From assembly GCA_036384495.1 (NCBI GenBank), contig DASVMD010000076.1:1-49460 (forward strand): DNA of 49,460 bases, read 5' to 3'. The stretch's first letter is position 1, and every line of letters starts with the position of its first letter. A model generated the notes under the pieces. That model was not told where the DNA came from, searched no databases, and worked only from the letters and a program-made list of their open reading frames with translations. This DNA comes from JAQGHB01 sp036384495 (GTDB lineage Bacteria > Patescibacteriota > Saccharimonadia > Saccharimonadales > UBA4665). This document shows positions 47,737 to 49,460 of the stretch, piece after piece. Position numbers and translations under genes: made by a program.

Positions 47737-49176
47737 ATGGGGCAAGCGCTATACCGGAAACACCGGCCGAAGAAGCTGAAAGATGTCGTGGGACAGGAAC
47801 ATGTCACCGACACCTTGGAGCAGGCCTTAAAACAGGGGCGGATTAGCCATGCCTATCTGTTTACTGGACCGCGTGGTGTCGGTAAAACCTCCATTGCGCG
47901 CATCTGGGCCCACGAAATCAACGGCCTGCCATATGACGACGACTCCGCGCATATGGACATTATCGAAATAGATGCCGCCAGCAACCGCCGCATCGACGAA
48001 ATCCGCGAACTGCGCGATAAGGTGTATGTGGCGCCTACCAGCGCTAAATATAAGGTGTACATCATCGATGAGGTGCACATGCTCACTCGCGAGGCGTTTA
48101 ATGCGCTCTTAAAGACGCTGGAGGAGCCACCGGCTCATGTGGTGTTCATTTTGGCCACCACCGATGCCCATAAGCTCCCCGAGACCATTATTAGCCGCAC
48201 GCAGCGCTTTAGTTTCCGGCCCGTCGACAAAGCTAAGGTGGTAGCACACCTCAAAGACATGGCTAAAAAGGAGAAAATTGATGTCAGCGACGAAGCCCTG
48301 GAACTGCTGGCAGAGCACGGCGAAGGCAGCTTCCGCGATAGTATCAGTCTGCTTGATCAAGCCAGTAGCCACAGCAAAAAGCTCGATGCGCACGCAGTTC
48401 AACAGTTGCTTGGTCTCCCATCTGGTGAGGCTATTACCGCGCTTTTAGAGGCCGTCACCACCGGTGCAGAGGCGGCCACCATCATGTCATCGCTTACACA
48501 GCTATACGATCAAGGCTTCCAAGCCGCCGCTATCGCCAAGCAACTGGCCGTCCGGGTTCGCCAACAACTGATCGATAATTCCGCAGCGCTTAGCTCAGAT
48601 CAAGCCCTGGCTCTCTTAAGCCAGCTGCTAGAGGTGCCCGCGGCCCACAATCCCGAGCGCTTCCTAGAAATAGTGCTGTTGCAGGCCTCACCAAACAAAA
48701 AAGCAGCGCCAAAAGCCGAACCAGTAAAAATAGCCGAGGAGCCCCCAAAGCCCGCACCAAAAACAGAGAAAAAACCACAGCCAGAAGCTCCCAAAGCAGC
48801 TCCAGAGCCTCCCAAAGCAGCCGTAGACTTCGATGAAAGCGCCTGGCAAAACATCTTGCAAGCGCTTAAAAAGAAGCATAATACCCTGTACGGCGTGGTC
48901 CGCATGGCTCAACCCACATTCCTAGAAGATGACGGCCTCCAGTTGGCCTTTGCCTTTGCCTTTCACCAAAAGCGCATCAACGAGGCAGGGAATCGCAAAA
49001 AACTGGTGGACACCATTGCCGAGGTGACTGGCAAAAACATCTCCATTGAGTGCACGGTGGACAAAAACGCCAAAGCCAGTGCTCCAACAGGGGTAGCCGT
49101 GTCAAGTGAGGCGCCGCCGCAAGACATATCAACCATAAGCAATATCTTCGGTGGCGGTGAGCTGCTAGAATCATAA
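47737..49176 (+). CDS. dnaX: DNA polymerase III subunit gamma/tau, without zinc module
   Basis: DnaX is the motor of the clamp loader. The 479-residue product has Walker A GPRGVGKTS (about 44-52), Walker B VYIIDEVHML, sensor SRTQRF and the clamp-loader collar; a Pro/Ala/Lys-rich linker (about 325-370) precedes a tau-like end. Between residues 58 and 75 the usual four-cysteine zinc module is replaced by HEINGLPYDDDSAHMDIIEIDA. TATAAT (47722-47727) ends 9 nt before the ATG, no Shine-Dalgarno. Confidence 0.95.
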   Translation: MGQALYRKHRPKKLKDVVGQEHVTDTLEQALKQGRISHAYLFTGPRGVGKTSIARIWAHEINGLPYDDDSAHMDIIEIDAASNRRIDEIRELRDKVYVAPTSAKYKVYIIDEVHMLTREAFNALLKTLEEPPAHVVFILATTDAHKLPETIISRTQRFSFRPVDKAKVVAHLKDMAKKEKIDVSDEALELLAEHGEGSFRDSISLLDQASSHSKKLDAHAVQQLLGLPSGEAITALLEAVTTGAEAATIMSSLTQLYDQGFQAAAIAKQLAVRVRQQLIDNSAALSSDQALALLSQLLEVPAAHNPERFLEIVLLQASPNKKAAPKAEPVKIAEEPPKPAPKTEKKPQPEAPKAAPEPPKAAVDFDESAWQNILQALKKKHNTLYGVVRMAQPTFLEDDGLQLAFAFAFHQKRINEAGNRKKLVDTIAEVTGKNISIECTVDKNAKASAPTGVAVSSEAPPQDISTISNIFGGGELLES

Positions 49177-49178
49177 TT

Positions 49179-49460
49179 ATGGAGCCGAACACCCCCCAGC
49201 AACAACCGCAGAACACCGAGGCCGAAGCCAGCTTGCTCGGCGCAATCTTGATTGACACCGATGCCATCGTTAAAATTGCCGATGCCATTGCCGTCGAAGA
49301 TTTCTTTGAGGCCCGTCACCAACGCATTTATGAAGCCATAAAACAGCTCTACGAACGCCGCGAAGCCATCGATGTGCTCACCCTGGCCGATCGCCTCAGA
49401 AACAACGGCTACCTCGAAGGCGTCGGCGGCCCAGCGTATCTTACCGAGCTTACCAACTAT
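49179..49460 (+). CDS. dnaB: replicative DNA helicase DnaB, N-terminal part
   Basis: Starts 2 nt after dnaX and is cut by the window end. The visible 94 residues match the DnaB N-terminal domain: NTEAEASLLGAILIDTDAI, DFFEARHQRIYEAI, LYERREAIDVLTLADRL and LEGVGGPAYLTELTN. Pairing with dnaX places two replication genes together. Confidence 0.93.
   Translation, partial: MEPNTPQQQPQNTEAEASLLGAILIDTDAIVKIADAIAVEDFFEARHQRIYEAIKQLYERREAIDVLTLADRLRNNGYLEGVGGPAYLTELTNY

Noticed and set aside
1..49460. CRISPR array, insertion sequence or prophage
   Set aside because: No regularly spaced repeats, transposase, integrase or phage structural genes were seen on either strand.

Overview
The window reads as part of a reduced Candidate Phyla Radiation (CPR/Patescibacteria) genome, most likely a Saccharibacteria (TM7) member. 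Evidence: the S10-spc-alpha ribosomal gene order is nearly complete, but rpmD (uL30) is absent between rpsE and rplO; short unknown genes sit inside the ribosomal operons; the sugar genes are of a kind often seen in CPR; TGA is used as a stop (for example at 3846, 20621), so this is not the UGA-to-Gly code of Gracilibacteria. The phylum assignment is an inference from layout.

Layout. 76-10310: rpsJ to rplO on the + strand, with unknown genes at 418, 3519 and 7435. 10485-17727: secY, a secreted beta-helix/dockerin protein, infA, rpmJ, rpsM, rpsK, rpsD, rpoA, rplQ, rplM, rpsI. 17784-22143: a membrane protein, a leader-peptide attenuator, a 54-residue protein, trpS with an in-frame TAG, an RluA-type pseudouridine synthase, a clamp-loader delta' subunit and a TPR protein. 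22140-23924: three tRNA genes (Tyr, Thr, Thr), an HNH endonuclease, an excisionase-like HTH protein and rpmG. 24939-29289 (minus): GT4 glycosyltransferase, GH57 and GH15, an alpha-glucan operon. 29391-36554: NAGPA-like protein, LPG-synthase-like membrane protein, lipoprotein, tRNA-Trp, P-loop kinase, YgjP-like metallopeptidase, orphan histidine kinase and GT2 membrane glycosyltransferase. 36685-40000: secE, nusG, rplK, rplA with three more unknown genes. 40019-43901: dNMP-kinase-like protein, dCTP deaminase, and a fused thymidylate kinase/double ThyX protein. 43912-46508: two back-to-back leader-peptide attenuators, unknown genes, L10 leader, rplJ, rplL. 46727-49460: two unknown genes, dnaX and the start of dnaB.

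The signals most worth attention are regulatory. Three promoters (one before the 54-aa/trpS pair and a divergent pair at 44461-44800) each drive a 15-25 codon leader peptide followed by mutually exclusive antiterminator and terminator hairpins; in all three a strand encoded in the early leader codons can pair with the strand lying at the leader stop codon, which is the logic of ribosome-mediated attenuation. trpS carries TAG at the position of the conserved single tryptophan of bacterial TrpRS and has no other Trp codon. At least ten genes have a -10 box 6-9 nt before their start codon and no Shine-Dalgarno, pointing to leaderless mRNAs. A sequence before rplA resembles an L1-binding site, and rplJ has an L10 leader. 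Several normally zinc-binding proteins (bL36, bL33, uS14, uS4, DnaX, delta') lack their zinc cysteines.
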